Positions 10,463 to 20,516 of a stretch of DNA of 62,999 bases are shown one piece after another. The stretch's first letter is position 1. Each line of letters begins with the position of its first letter. Location of the stretch: contig JAKSYS010000350.1 in assembly GCA_022925895.1 (NCBI GenBank), positions 1 to 62,999 of the forward strand. Direction: 5' to 3'. This DNA is from Fragilaria crotonensis. Taxonomy: Eukaryota; Bacillariophyta; Fragilariophyceae; Fragilariales; Fragilariaceae. The notes below the pieces were generated by a model that saw only the letters and a list, made by a program, of their open reading frames with translations, made no database searches and was not told the DNA's origin. The position numbers and the translations under genes were made by a program.

Positions 10463-11904
10463 GTGATGTATCATAATCCACAGTATCAACATGGTTGTCG
10501 ACGAAGTGTGAAATCCTCTCGCCACGTGACAGGTGTATATGCAACTAATGCGGCAGGTGAAGTCCTACCGCCCTTGTTCATCTTTGATTCGAATGCTAAG
10601 ACTGACGAGAATTTTCGTGTCAAGAATAGTTGGCTTGAAGGCCTTCCAACAATAACTGGACGATTCGGCTGTCCTACCCTGATTGAATCATCAAGCTTCT
10701 ATGCCGTGCGATCAAAAGGATCTATGGATGACTCGCTACTAAACAGTTATATCGAAGACGTTCTGTTGCCCTTGTATCCTAACATAAACAAACGGCATCT
10801 TTCGATGCAACAGGTAAGGATGCTTCTTGTCCGTTGATTGGTCATCATGTTCCTTCTCCCACCACTTCTTACTCTGCTTTCATTGTCGCATGCAAAGGTA
10901 AGCTTCTTGCAGGTCCTGTTGTCCTGAAGCTTGACTCGGGCCCAGGTCGTATTGTTGCGTCGCACGAGAGTATCCTCAAGCGCGAAGGTTACTTCGAAAG
11001 GGGATTGATCATTCTTGCTGGTCTCCCCAACGCAACAAGCGTTCAACAAGAAATGGACGCCCTTTATGGGTCGTTCAAGCCTGCAACTAACGGTCGAGGT
11101 GAGATGGTTGTAATGAGGAAGATAAAGGAACAAGGCGAGCGTCAGGGTACGAACGATCCGGGACCAGCCATTGTATCCTTGGGTTTTGAGGATCTGTCCA
11201 CGATTGTAGATGGGAATGATGGTGACGATGTGAGTATGAAGCCATTCAGTAAGTGCTTCACAACCGACAAAGTCTTGCGAGCTTGGAACAAGATTGGATT
11301 TGTTCCCTTTACGAGGAAATGTCTTTATGACAAGAAGGTTCGTCACGAGCTCGGTCAAGATGATGCCAATGTTGAGTTGGAGAATTTGCAGGAGGACTAT
11401 GCTGGCCTTGTGTCAAACGCCGAGATCTGTGGAGCAAGCAAAGGTGGGTTTAATGCATCTATCGAGCGCGCTCGAAAGCTCAATAGAGCTATTGATGAGG
11501 ATGAGCAGGTTCGGCAATTGGTTGCGACCAGAGGTGCCTTCTTAGCAGGTTCGCTGTGGACGACATGCAAATCGAGGGTGGGTAACTGACGTGTGACGCT
11601 GCGAGCGCAACGTGAGCAAATGGCGATTGACGAGGCGAAAGCCAACACTGTAAGTCAAAATCGTTTGGATCGCCAGGCAAAGCTACTGGCAAATGCACAG
11701 ACAGCTTTACAGAAGTTCAGAACAGCTGGTGCAATCATGTCAATGACCGATAAGGATTGGGGTGATGTTGTGAGGTGGGTTCTGCCTGAGGCAAAGGTGT
11801 CGGGTCTCATGCGAGACTTGAAGAAAAAAGAGGCCATGATCGCAAAATTGGCGACTCTGGAAAGGGACTGGACAACATACATCCCGGCACCAACAGAACT
11901 TTAA
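10463..11904 (+). pseudogene. pogo/Tc1-like DDE transposase, truncated, with a retained spliceosomal-type intron
   Basis: Reading gives HVTGVYATNAAGEVLPPLFI and later LKLDSGPGR (a catalytic Asp region) followed by GLPNATSVQQEMDALYGSFK (the third acidic residue). This spacing is typical of pogo/Tc1-type DDE superfamily endonucleases. The helix-turn-helix and first Asp are missing at the N-terminus. Three lesions or features stand out: a 1-nt deletion in an A-run near 10785; a plausible 84-nt GT-AG intron (10814-10897) whose removal joins ATG-K-LLAGP in frame; and an in-frame TGA at 11587-11589 before the C-terminal 103 residues. The LINE lies immediately upstream and may have removed the 5' part. 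Confidence 0.68.
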
Positions 11905-12640
11905 AGGCTCAGTCCTTTCAATACAGTAGTTCTAAACACATCAAAATCACTTGGAATCAAATCCTTCATCATCTTCCTGTTCATTCTGCATCATCATGGT
12001 CGGAAATGAATTAACGCAAAATTGTTTTCAGTCCCGTCCCGTTTTATTTGTATGGGAGTCTCGGTTCTATGTTCTATATATCCGGGTTCGAAAATAGCCG
12101 ACCAAACATAACTTCATCAATAACACGACTTCTTCAAATCTTCTTGATTTAATCTGTTCACGGGATAAAGCTCGTGCGTTTGGTATGTCTTGAGGACCGT
12201 ACGGTGATTTCTTGGTGTCGATTAATTCTGTGGCTCCCACTACTCTAGTATGTTTATACTTGTACCGTCCATGTACTATGCAGTGACGTAAGAACAAAGT
12301 ACCAGTAGTACTCCGAGTACTAGCGACACCGAGTGTAGAGCAAAAACCTACTCTCTCTAGAGAAAACATTTGATATCCTAATGCTACTATACGGTTCCTA
12401 CTACAAGACAGTGGCCGGGCTGCGACTTGCGATACATTCCCTGACCTTGCCTTCCCAAATAGACAATAATTCATGAGCGGCAATAATGATCTGAATCAAC
12501 AAGAGAGCCATTCTATCGGGAGGCTAGAAGTTCGCCGCGAGGCGTAGTGCTAAGCACAAAACACAAAATACACAAACCAAAAAAACAAAATGGAAATACA
12601 TGCAGACAATGAAATCGGCGCCCCCTCCCCCCCTTACGCC
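11905..12640. other. Non-coding interval after the transposase pseudogene
   Basis: No ORF here has recognisable protein character. Positions 12230-12330 are rich in GTAC and AGTACT words. The right part should carry the 3' untranslated region of the minus-strand phytochelatin-synthase gene. Confidence 0.4.
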
Positions 12641-14749
12641 TTACACAATCTTTTCAATCGTAATGAACCCTCGGCGAGTCGATTCGCATCCCAACATGAC
12701 GGTTGCACTCATGTAGTCAAGCTCTGTCTTGGCGTTCAAGTATTCAGGTGGAATCACGTCCTGAGCACGTGGAAAGTCCCACTTGCCACACGCGTCCAAG
12801 GTTTGAAGGGACTTGTAGAGCAACGACGTCGATACCCATGCGTTGGGATATTTGTACTTGGCCACATCCATGACCAAGAACGCGTCCATAACTGGTGAGA
12901 AGGCACCCAGGGGGCTAAAATGTCCACCACCAGCCTGGCCAACGCCCTTGCGATCAAAGTTGATCATAACTCGGGCTTTCGTGTTGGCCAATGCTTGTTG
13001 TAAGATGCGACGGAAATCTTCAATGGACAAAGTGAAAGGATCGACGTGATGAACGCTTACATTCCATGCCTCTTTGTCCAAGTGGCATTCCAACAATGCC
13101 TTAGTCTGAAGCATGCTCAAGCCTCCGGGAGCTTTAAAGATGCCATCAAAGGAGGCGTTCCTGCGAATCACGTGCGAGTTGGTGCAGTGGTTAAACATGT
13201 CAGCCTGGGTAGCGTATGGATGAGGATTGTAGATTGGGTCAATAGGGAGTTCGATGTCACCACGAAACGAGTTAAGGATGGCAGCAGATGTCGCTACCGC
13301 ACAGTATGCTTGATTAATCTGCGCATCAAATCCTTGTTGAATCAAGAAGTAGTCGTGCGCAAAGTCAATGAATGCGATACCACCGTGCGCCAACATCCGG
13401 TACGCATCGGTAGTGTTTAAGTAGATCACAAATTCAGGCAGCTCTTTATGCCGATGTGTCACGTTATACCACCAATCCTCAATCTTGTGATCCGTTTCGT
13501 TCCAAGATTCAGCAGTGCGGTCGACTGTGTGTTCGATCAAATCATCGACGTGATGAAACCACGCTGTCGCCTTTTGCTCGGTGGTGTTCCACCAAACTCC
13601 AATTCTTTCTTCTTCGCCGTTGAACCATCCGCCTGTTTCGTGTTCTGTCTCGTTCCACCATTCGCCCGACGCATATTCCTCTTCCTTTACCCAGGAGGAT
13701 GCTTTGCGTTCAGTCTCATTCCACCACTCAGCTGTCTTGTGCTGTTCGTCGTTAAGCCAAGCCGCAACGTCATGCCCCGTCCGATTCCACCATTGCTCTG
13801 TTTTGTGTTCTTCATCGCTGAGCCAGTCGGCACTTTCGTGTCCTGTTTCGTTTAACCACTCGGCAGACTTACGTTCTTCGTCGCTCAGCCAACCGGCGCT
13901 TCCGTGTACGGTTCCATTTAACCACTCAGCAGAGCTATGTTCTTTATCCTCTAACCAACCGGCAGTTCCGTGTTCTGTTTTGTTGAACCACTCGGTAGAC
14001 TTGTGTCCTGCCTTGCCTATCCAGTCAGCCGTTTTGTGCTCTGTCTTGTTCCACAAATCGATAGATTTGTGCCCATTTCCATCCAGCTTTTGTTCCGTCG
14101 CATTCCACCATTCCGATGTTCGTTCCTTCCCAGTATCGACGAACTCCTCTGTTCTTTTCGTAGTCTCGTTCCACCAACCGGCGCCGGATCCGGGTTTAGC
14201 CTGTTCGTGCTTGAGCCACTCTGATGTACGTTTGTTCTCGGCGTCGATAAAGTGCGCCGCCTTTAGGGTTGTTTCATTCCACCACTCGGCAGTTTGTTCA
14301 GCAAAGTTTTTCCACCAGCCCCTGGTCTTCTCTTCAATCAACTGCGAATCTTGATGCAAGGTGTCCTTGTACTCGTTCCACTTCATGTTAGTTTCGTTCC
14401 AGAAGGGACCCCATATATCTGCAATCCTTCGTTTCCATTCGTCCATTCGATCAAATTGAGCATCTACTGACTCAAACATTCGATCGTGAAGCCTGGTTTT
14501 GTCGAACAACTTTGATTCTTCCTCGATGCCTTCCTGATTAAGGTCGACAATGGTAGGTTGCGAAGAACTACCGCGAGAATACGCGACGCGGACGGAAACG
14601 ACAATTGCTGCAAGGATGACCAGCACGTAGAACAATCCCAGTCTGGAATCGTGCCGCTCCTCCTCCATTGACCTGTCATCGACGCGTGATGCCGGAGCAA
14701 CCAGAGGTTGGTGCTCGGGGAGTATGGACTGATAATTCTTCCTGTTCAT
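12641..14749 (-). CDS. Membrane-anchored phytochelatin synthase-like protein with hendecad-repeat stalk
   Basis: A single uninterrupted ORF of 702 aa from the ATG at 14749 (MNRKNYQSIL). The longer upstream reading lacks protein character. Residues 36-58 form one hydrophobic segment (LGLFYVLVILAAIVVSVRVAY) with no cleavage site evident, suggesting a type II anchor. Residues 145-436 are an 11-residue repeat of the form WWNETEHKTAE / WLSDEEHKSAE with about 14 N-x-T sequons. Residues 440-700 match phytochelatin synthase (peptidase C83): catalytic Cys483 in QAYCAVATSA, His610 in AGGGHFSPLGAF, Asp628 in FLVMDVAKYKYP. The His-Asp spacing of 18 equals that known for plant PCS. The domain is short, like the cyanobacterial form, without a Cys-rich C-terminal half. 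The family role is transpeptidation of glutathione into metal-binding phytochelatins, or glutathione hydrolysis. Lumenal or extracellular orientation is inferred from the sequons. Catalytic assignment is strong; the fusion appears unusual. Confidence 0.85.
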   Translation of the reverse strand: MNRKNYQSILPEHQPLVAPASRVDDRSMEEERHDSRLGLFYVLVILAAIVVSVRVAYSRGSSSQPTIVDLNQEGIEEESKLFDKTRLHDRMFESVDAQFDRMDEWKRRIADIWGPFWNETNMKWNEYKDTLHQDSQLIEEKTRGWWKNFAEQTAEWWNETTLKAAHFIDAENKRTSEWLKHEQAKPGSGAGWWNETTKRTEEFVDTGKERTSEWWNATEQKLDGNGHKSIDLWNKTEHKTADWIGKAGHKSTEWFNKTEHGTAGWLEDKEHSSAEWLNGTVHGSAGWLSDEERKSAEWLNETGHESADWLSDEEHKTEQWWNRTGHDVAAWLNDEQHKTAEWWNETERKASSWVKEEEYASGEWWNETEHETGGWFNGEEERIGVWWNTTEQKATAWFHHVDDLIEHTVDRTAESWNETDHKIEDWWYNVTHRHKELPEFVIYLNTTDAYRMLAHGGIAFIDFAHDYFLIQQGFDAQINQAYCAVATSAAILNSFRGDIELPIDPIYNPHPYATQADMFNHCTNSHVIRRNASFDGIFKAPGGLSMLQTKALLECHLDKEAWNVSVHHVDPFTLSIEDFRRILQQALANTKARVMINFDRKGVGQAGGGHFSPLGAFSPVMDAFLVMDVAKYKYPNAWVSTSLLYKSLQTLDACGKWDFPRAQDVIPPEYLNAKTELDYMSATVMLGCESTRRGFITIEKIV
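13442..14317 (-). repeat. Coding tandem repeat: 33-bp units encoding Trp-anchored 11-mers
   Basis: Inside the phytochelatin-synthase-like gene, Trp recurs exactly every 11 residues from residue 243 to 397 (15 consecutive repeats), with looser copies on both sides. Units alternate between a sequon type (W-W-N-x-T-E-H-K) and an acidic type (W-L-S-D-E-E-H-K), giving a 22-residue higher-order period. The register resembles hendecad helices of LEA group 3 or apolipoprotein-like proteins, here Trp-rich. Confidence 0.85.
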
Positions 14750-17700
14750 TGTCGTCTCCCCAATAAATGAGACAATAAATGCTGTACCACAGCTGCATGT
14801 GTGTGTGCACAGGTGCACGTTTTGAATGAACCGATTGGCCAACGATTCGAACGCAGTCACATACGCAGTGCTGGTATCGAATCTCGCGTACAAGCCGGCA
14901 GCCTCGAAGGAATTCTTGAACGATTTTCTGTTCTGGATCATCAGCCGCGTGCCTCGTGCCGTCATTATGATAGTGCAGCACGCCAATCACCAGGCAGTTC
15001 GGTAAACTACGGTTTGGTGACTATTGATTCTTATTTTTTATATGCTTCGATGCGTATGAACTGGAGCATACTGTACTCTGTTTATAGTGTATACATATAC
15101 TATTGCGCGCTGGGGTGCATGCATATGTGAAGTACGTGCAATGTGCACCTCAGCATTGTCGGTTGAAATGAGACTCAGCAATTAATCAGCCATTGCTTGG
15201 GAGATTCGAGAGTACAATTGTAGTACTGGAGTACATGAGTTCATTTTTCAGTCAAAGGATAGCGATTAGTTTGAAACTGAACCCTGTATGAACATCAGGC
15301 AGCTTCTTGTTAAATGTCAGCTGATCCTGCACCCACCCATGCATTCTTGGCCACACTATGCAAGCTGCAGCAAGACATGGAAAACCACAAAATGCATTAT
15401 TCATGAGACTGATTCTGTTCCACTATTCTCCATCTTTATTGTTCCTGCTGATCGGCACTCCAGCAGGAACTGGCTGGTGGTTGCTGGAGAGTGTTGTTGT
15501 TGATCCTTCACCAAGTTCCTCATTAAGTGCATTCTGCTAAGAATTGAATGTAAAGCATTGCCATCATTGTCCTTGGGGACTACTTGGTGCCAGTGCTTGT
15601 TCTTGTGCACCTTGGTCTCATCAGACAATATGAATTATCATCATCCTAGAAACCTCTGCTAATGGTTACTCTTGATCAGCGCAGTCATTCTTCCAGTGTT
15701 GATGCTTTTGAGTCTTTGTCATTGTGATTATAACTCAACAAGGGTCAGACTTTGAACTCTGAATCCCACCCACCCTGATGCAATGGGTGGAGAGATGAAT
15801 CTGCTTGGCTGATGATGAAGTCCTAGTGGCTTGCTAGTATATGAATGTTGTGCTGGATGGTCACGTAGGATGAAATTTGGAAGCAGAGGCCGGATTACTT
15901 TTTCTTCCTTTTTCTCATTATCAAGTGCTGGTGACCAGCAATATTCTTGGCAGCTAGTACAGCCAGCCAACTTTTCCACTTCTGGTATTGAGGACCTGGC
16001 TGGTTACATGGTGTCCTCATCTCTTATTTTTTGAAATGGCATATTGATGATCATCGTCTTGAACGAACTGATTGCTAGTACGTGCATAACTCAGCAGCAG
16101 TTTTGCCAATGACAAGTATACTGCATAAGGACATCAGATGCTGATTGGAGTCAATATCTCTGTATAATTGTCAAAAAACAATCTATCATTCACCAATACT
16201 CTGCCTGTTGGTGTCTTGACCAATGGTTGGCATTCAATGAGCCCTGGAACTTTGGGCTGGTACTACGACAGCTAAAGAGCGCCATGGTAGAGACACTGTA
16301 GTACTGGCATTGTGCGCTTTTGGGTTTGTTCCCCCCCCAACATGCTGCCTGTTGTTGGACAGCATGCTACTTGCGTTCATGAAATAATTTGCTGTTCATT
16401 GAAAAGAAAGTCTGTATAAACCACAGAGGCCGGCACTTGTCTATGGTTTGTGGTGGTTGTGTACAGGAGCAATAACTTCACACTTGGTCGTTCAAGATTA
16501 TAAAGACTATCAAATGATTCCTCCAGAGACTGAAAAATTCCCCGTTGTTCTGCTTTGTTTAGGCTGCAATCATCATGAACATGCAGTCCCTGGTTGTTCA
16601 TTTTCCTAAGGTCCTGTCATTTCTTCCAAATATGGTCATAACTAATTTGAGCTGCCAAGATGTTCCCACCATTTTGCTTTGGGAAGCTTGTCTCAAAATT
16701 GCGATCTATAACTTTCTTGAAAGGATACCAATTCTGACCTGAGAGATCCCATGATCAACTCATTCCAACCAATTCAAAACTGCTGTCCTATCAAGTGATG
16801 CAAACTGGATTTACGGATCAGTTTGGAAATCATCAAACGATGAAGTGCTCTGCCATGAGCATAGTGTATATCCAGCAGGAAACCACCACCACAAATCAAT
16901 CATTGTGGTTGGGGACAATGCAATATGTGCAACTGACCATCGTGTTCATGGTGACAACTGGGACAAAGGCACCTGTTGAGAAATCCCAAATATTTGTGAG
17001 CTCAGTACCTCTGTTCGTTCTCTAATAATAGGGTGATAACTTTGGTTGTCACGGCTTACCAAAAGTCAGAAAGTAGAAGCTATGTGGCACTGTCAAACTG
17101 AACATTTATTCCAATGACATTAAAGGTTCCATAAACATATTGCAATAACTCTCTTGAACATTCTCGTACCAATGTTACGTGTACAGCAGGGATGGAATGG
17201 GTCATTAATCCCTTCCACCGTTGATCAGGAATCGGGAGTATCAATAGAGACCCAAAATTCCCCTTGAAATGACACCCACACTCGAAAAGTACTAGTACGT
17301 AGCATAAAGACGGAATTCAAGTTAGATCGACGTCGGAATGACCGCGCCCGATAGAAAGCATGGACATCCGGAATTCCGGGTTAACCCAAACATTTCGAAG
17401 TTTTTGGGGATACGAGTGGTTCTTGTCGGGAGCATGGCGGGAAACCGTACAAGGGTACTGTACGATGCCAGGCAGAGCTCCTGTATCATACTCATTGATT
17501 TTCCCCGCCTATCATAGGCACAGACACCTAAAGAAAAAAAATTGTCGTTAACGCATATTAATAACGATCATATAACGTCATCAGAAGATGGAAGGCGACA
17601 ATAATACTTCTGCGCCGGCCGGCCACAAACTCAAGTTTGCATGTATGGACATCGCTCCGAACACGATTTCCATTGAACCGATTTCGATGAACCAGATTTT

Positions 17701-18817
17701 CGATGAACCGATTTTGATGAACCGGATTTTCGATGAACCGATTATGATGAACCGGATTTTTGATGAACACGGTTTGATGAACCGGATTTCTCTTGAATAC
17801 AGTTAATGAACCGACTCCTTATGACCAAAGAATAGAAGCGGGATTCTTAATTGACCAAAAAAATAACCGTATTCTAAATGACCGAAAGAATGAATCGGGA
17901 TTCTTAATGAACCAAAAAAATGAACCGGGATTCTAAATGAACCGGAAAAATGAACCGGGATTCTCAATGAACCGAAAACATGAACCGGGATTTATGTTGA
18001 ACTTTTGCCGTTGCGCGCCGGCCGACCGATGAATCAAGAGTTACGCGCCTGCCAAGCTCTTCGCGCGCCGGCCTACATTGTAATAATTTGATATTTCGAT
18101 AACCGTTTTCCATCGAATGATTTAAAATACCTTTCGTGTTTGAATATGTCTATAACTTTCATTCTTTGTCAGCGTGTCTGTTCTATCTTCCATCCAAATG
18201 ACACATCATTTTTCGAGCTATTTTCTAGTTTTCATAATTCGGTCATTTGATTGCATTGCTCCATAATTCTGTCCTCCACGTCCTCAACGACACGATTTTC
18301 CGGATGTCCCATGTATTAGTGCTTTGGGTTTCCTTCAACTTGTCAATCCTTGTCTTCATGCAAGTGCAATCTTGCTACTTGTACTGTTGTCGTAGCTTGA
18401 ATCATAAGCAGTACAAGTAGACCTACCACGTATTGTACTACTGGAATACAGAGTCCAGAGTCGAGTGGCGCTCCAAAACCCCGATTTATTCTCTGTGCCG
18501 CCTGCGGGCTGCGGACAGTGTCGCATCGCATCTTGTGGCTGAAGCAGTGTAAGTCATCATCGGAATCCGTTGAGGCGGTTGGAGTTAGGGAAAAAAACCC
18601 TACTGGAGTATCAACGAGAGTACTTTCCTACTCCCTAATTGAGAGGTGACATTTCATACCGATCGTGACTGACTGACATTAGAGGAGGATCCAATTGCGG
18701 CACTATACGCGTAAACTGATTTCTGGTGTATACTCACCTTCTGCATGGTTGTGCCCACGTCTCAGCCTACAACAATTGCTCCGGACTCCGGAATTCTCGT
18801 CGAGTCAAGTGTAAAGC
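14750..18817. other. Four kilobases without a recognisable gene
   Basis: No ORF here has homology or domain character that I can support. The sequence is AT-richer than the flanking genes and broken by many stops in all frames. It includes the presumed promoter and leader of the phytochelatin-synthase gene (14750 to about 15100), a tandem repeat at 17667-17995, and GC-rich GCGCCGGCC blocks near 17613, 18014 and 18064. Confidence 0.45.
17667..17995. repeat. Tandem repeat of ATGAACCGG-containing units
   Basis: At 17667-17800 the unit is about 30 bp, built on GATGAACCGGATTTTC. At 17805-17995 a related unit of about 32 bp appears, built on AATGAACCGGGATTCT with A-rich linkers. The two halves look like diverged subfamilies of one array. 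The block is flanked on each side by GC-rich GCGCCGGCC motifs. Translated ORFs here are artefacts of the repeat. Confidence 0.7.
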
Positions 18818-20101
18818 ATGGATTCAGTGAATGACTGGACCGCATATGGGTTTGGCGATGAGATGAGCATCGCAAAGAAGGATAAGAAAAAGGCCAAGAA
18901 AAGCGATCGCAGTGACAGCACTGCGAAGAAGAAGAAGAAATCAAAGCGCAGCAGCTCGAAGGATGACGATGACGACCTTGAATCATTCGCTGATATTGGG
19001 CTATTTGCGAAAGCAATTGCACAGGCTCATCGAGAAGATAATTATGCGCTGTCTGAGGCGTTCCAAGATATGCACGAAGACCAAGAGTTTGTGAAAGCCT
19101 TTGATTCCAATTCCAACTTTGATGCCGTTAAAGCTGACTTCGGAATAAGACCACAAGAGCAAGCGCTGGTCAAACCTCCTGTCCCCGAGGCCAGTGGGGA
19201 TGACGGCGAATGGTTCGTGGATAGCAACAGCAAAGGAGCTGAAATGAAGGAATACGCTCGAAGACTGAGTATCCACTCCGCGCAATCCACCAGATCTAAA
19301 GAGAGGGAATCGAGAGGCCAGCCAAGTGGCCAGGCGCGTGCAATCTCAAAGACGCAATCAAAGGCTGACGTTTCGGAGGGGACCTCACAGGCCAGAAACG
19401 TTAGTTTCGAAAATGGCAACCTTACGTCAAGGACGATCACAACCGTTGACTTTTCCAACGATCAGTTTCATGAAGCTCATGCGACCTCGACAGTCCAATT
19501 CAATGACAGTGCAACTATCCGCTCGGAGCTCACTGGGCTAACAGGTGTTTTCTCTTCCATGACAAGTAATCATGGTGATTTCGATGACGATAGTGACTCC
19601 TCCTCGTCGACGGACGAAGACGAGGAAGTACTCGACTACCCCATTTACAATCCAGCCACGAAAAGGCCGGTAATGACGCAGTCCGCCAATGAAAAGCGGA
19701 CGACGAAACCAAAAGGTAAGGTACAGTTTGGATCTGTGACCGTACGTGGTTATCAGCGTATCATCGGCGACAACCCTAGCTGCAAGACTGGAGCGCCGAT
19801 ATCGATTGGTTGGACTGTGGAGTCAGAAACGCGACATCCCACTCCCGAGGCGCACGATTTGGCTCGGGGACGAGCGATTCGAACTTCGTATGAACTCATC
19901 TTGCCACGAGAAGTTCGACACGACATGCTCCTGAAGCTCGGCTACACGGAACGTGAAATCGCGCAAGCTGTCCGAACTGTACTTAGAGACAAAAACAAGC
20001 GTCGCACCACTGTCAACAACTTGTCAGCAGAGGTTGTGGAAGAAAAGCTGGAAACTGTGACCAGTGGAATGAAGAAAATCCTATTTTTGAGGAAGCGATA
20101 G
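18818..20101 (+). CDS. Conserved hypothetical protein of a diatom-type family
   Basis: A 427-aa intronless ORF starting MDSVNDWTAYGFGDEMS. Residues 20-55 are a lysine- and serine-rich basic tract, followed by a helical region (SFADIGLFAKAIAQAHREDNY). The middle is low-complexity Ser/Thr and acidic (DDDSDSSSSTDEDEE near residue 265). The C-terminal part carries VQFGSVTVRGYQRIIGDNPS and GAPISIGW, then a helical stretch REVRHDMLLKLGYTEREIAQ ending in basic residues. I associate the RxYxRxxGDNPS...G.P...GW pattern with many diatom hypothetical proteins of unknown function. There is no signal peptide or membrane segment. Composition fits a nuclear or cytoplasmic protein; function is not assignable. 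Confidence 0.8.
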   Translation: MDSVNDWTAYGFGDEMSIAKKDKKKAKKSDRSDSTAKKKKKSKRSSSKDDDDDLESFADIGLFAKAIAQAHREDNYALSEAFQDMHEDQEFVKAFDSNSNFDAVKADFGIRPQEQALVKPPVPEASGDDGEWFVDSNSKGAEMKEYARRLSIHSAQSTRSKERESRGQPSGQARAISKTQSKADVSEGTSQARNVSFENGNLTSRTITTVDFSNDQFHEAHATSTVQFNDSATIRSELTGLTGVFSSMTSNHGDFDDDSDSSSSTDEDEEVLDYPIYNPATKRPVMTQSANEKRTTKPKGKVQFGSVTVRGYQRIIGDNPSCKTGAPISIGWTVESETRHPTPEAHDLARGRAIRTSYELILPREVRHDMLLKLGYTEREIAQAVRTVLRDKNKRRTTVNNLSAEVVEEKLETVTSGMKKILFLRKR

Positions 20102-20516
20102 TAATTGAGTTAACCAATTGAATGTGCTGTATAAACCCGTCGATCAACTACGTCATGTTGAGCTATGCCCTAATGCCGTGAAAGGGTGCATTGTCGTCCT
20201 CTCCGATCCTATAGTTCATGTATTTTGGTTTGCTGAATTGTGTGGGTCCTGGGTCTTTCAAGCTCATAGGCTTCCCCTTATTGCTGGTTGGAGGGGGCAT
20301 CCATTCGATGTGTTTGATAGAGCAGAGTTGAACGTTGACCCAGGACAAAACAATGCTGCTCAGGGCGGCCATACAACAACAGCATTCCTTTGCTACCTTC
20401 GCGATCTTATCTAGAAATGGACGCCTGATAAACATGTTAACAAATGTTTAAAGATTTTGGTCGGAACACCTCTGCCGATACAAAATGAAGTGCCAAGCCT
20501 TGATCCCTTAACTAGT

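Noticed and set aside
12067-12483. 138-aa minus-strand ORF
   Set aside because: No family signature; overlaps a GTAC-rich non-coding segment.
13448-14354. Long plus-strand ORFs opposite the phytochelatin-synthase stalk
   Set aside because: They are the periodic reverse complement of the 33-bp coding repeat. The minus strand has the catalytic domain and the membrane segment.
14750-14986. Upstream extension of the phytochelatin-synthase ORF by 79 residues
   Set aside because: The extension lacks targeting or domain character, and the internal Met precedes a coherent cytosolic tail and membrane anchor.
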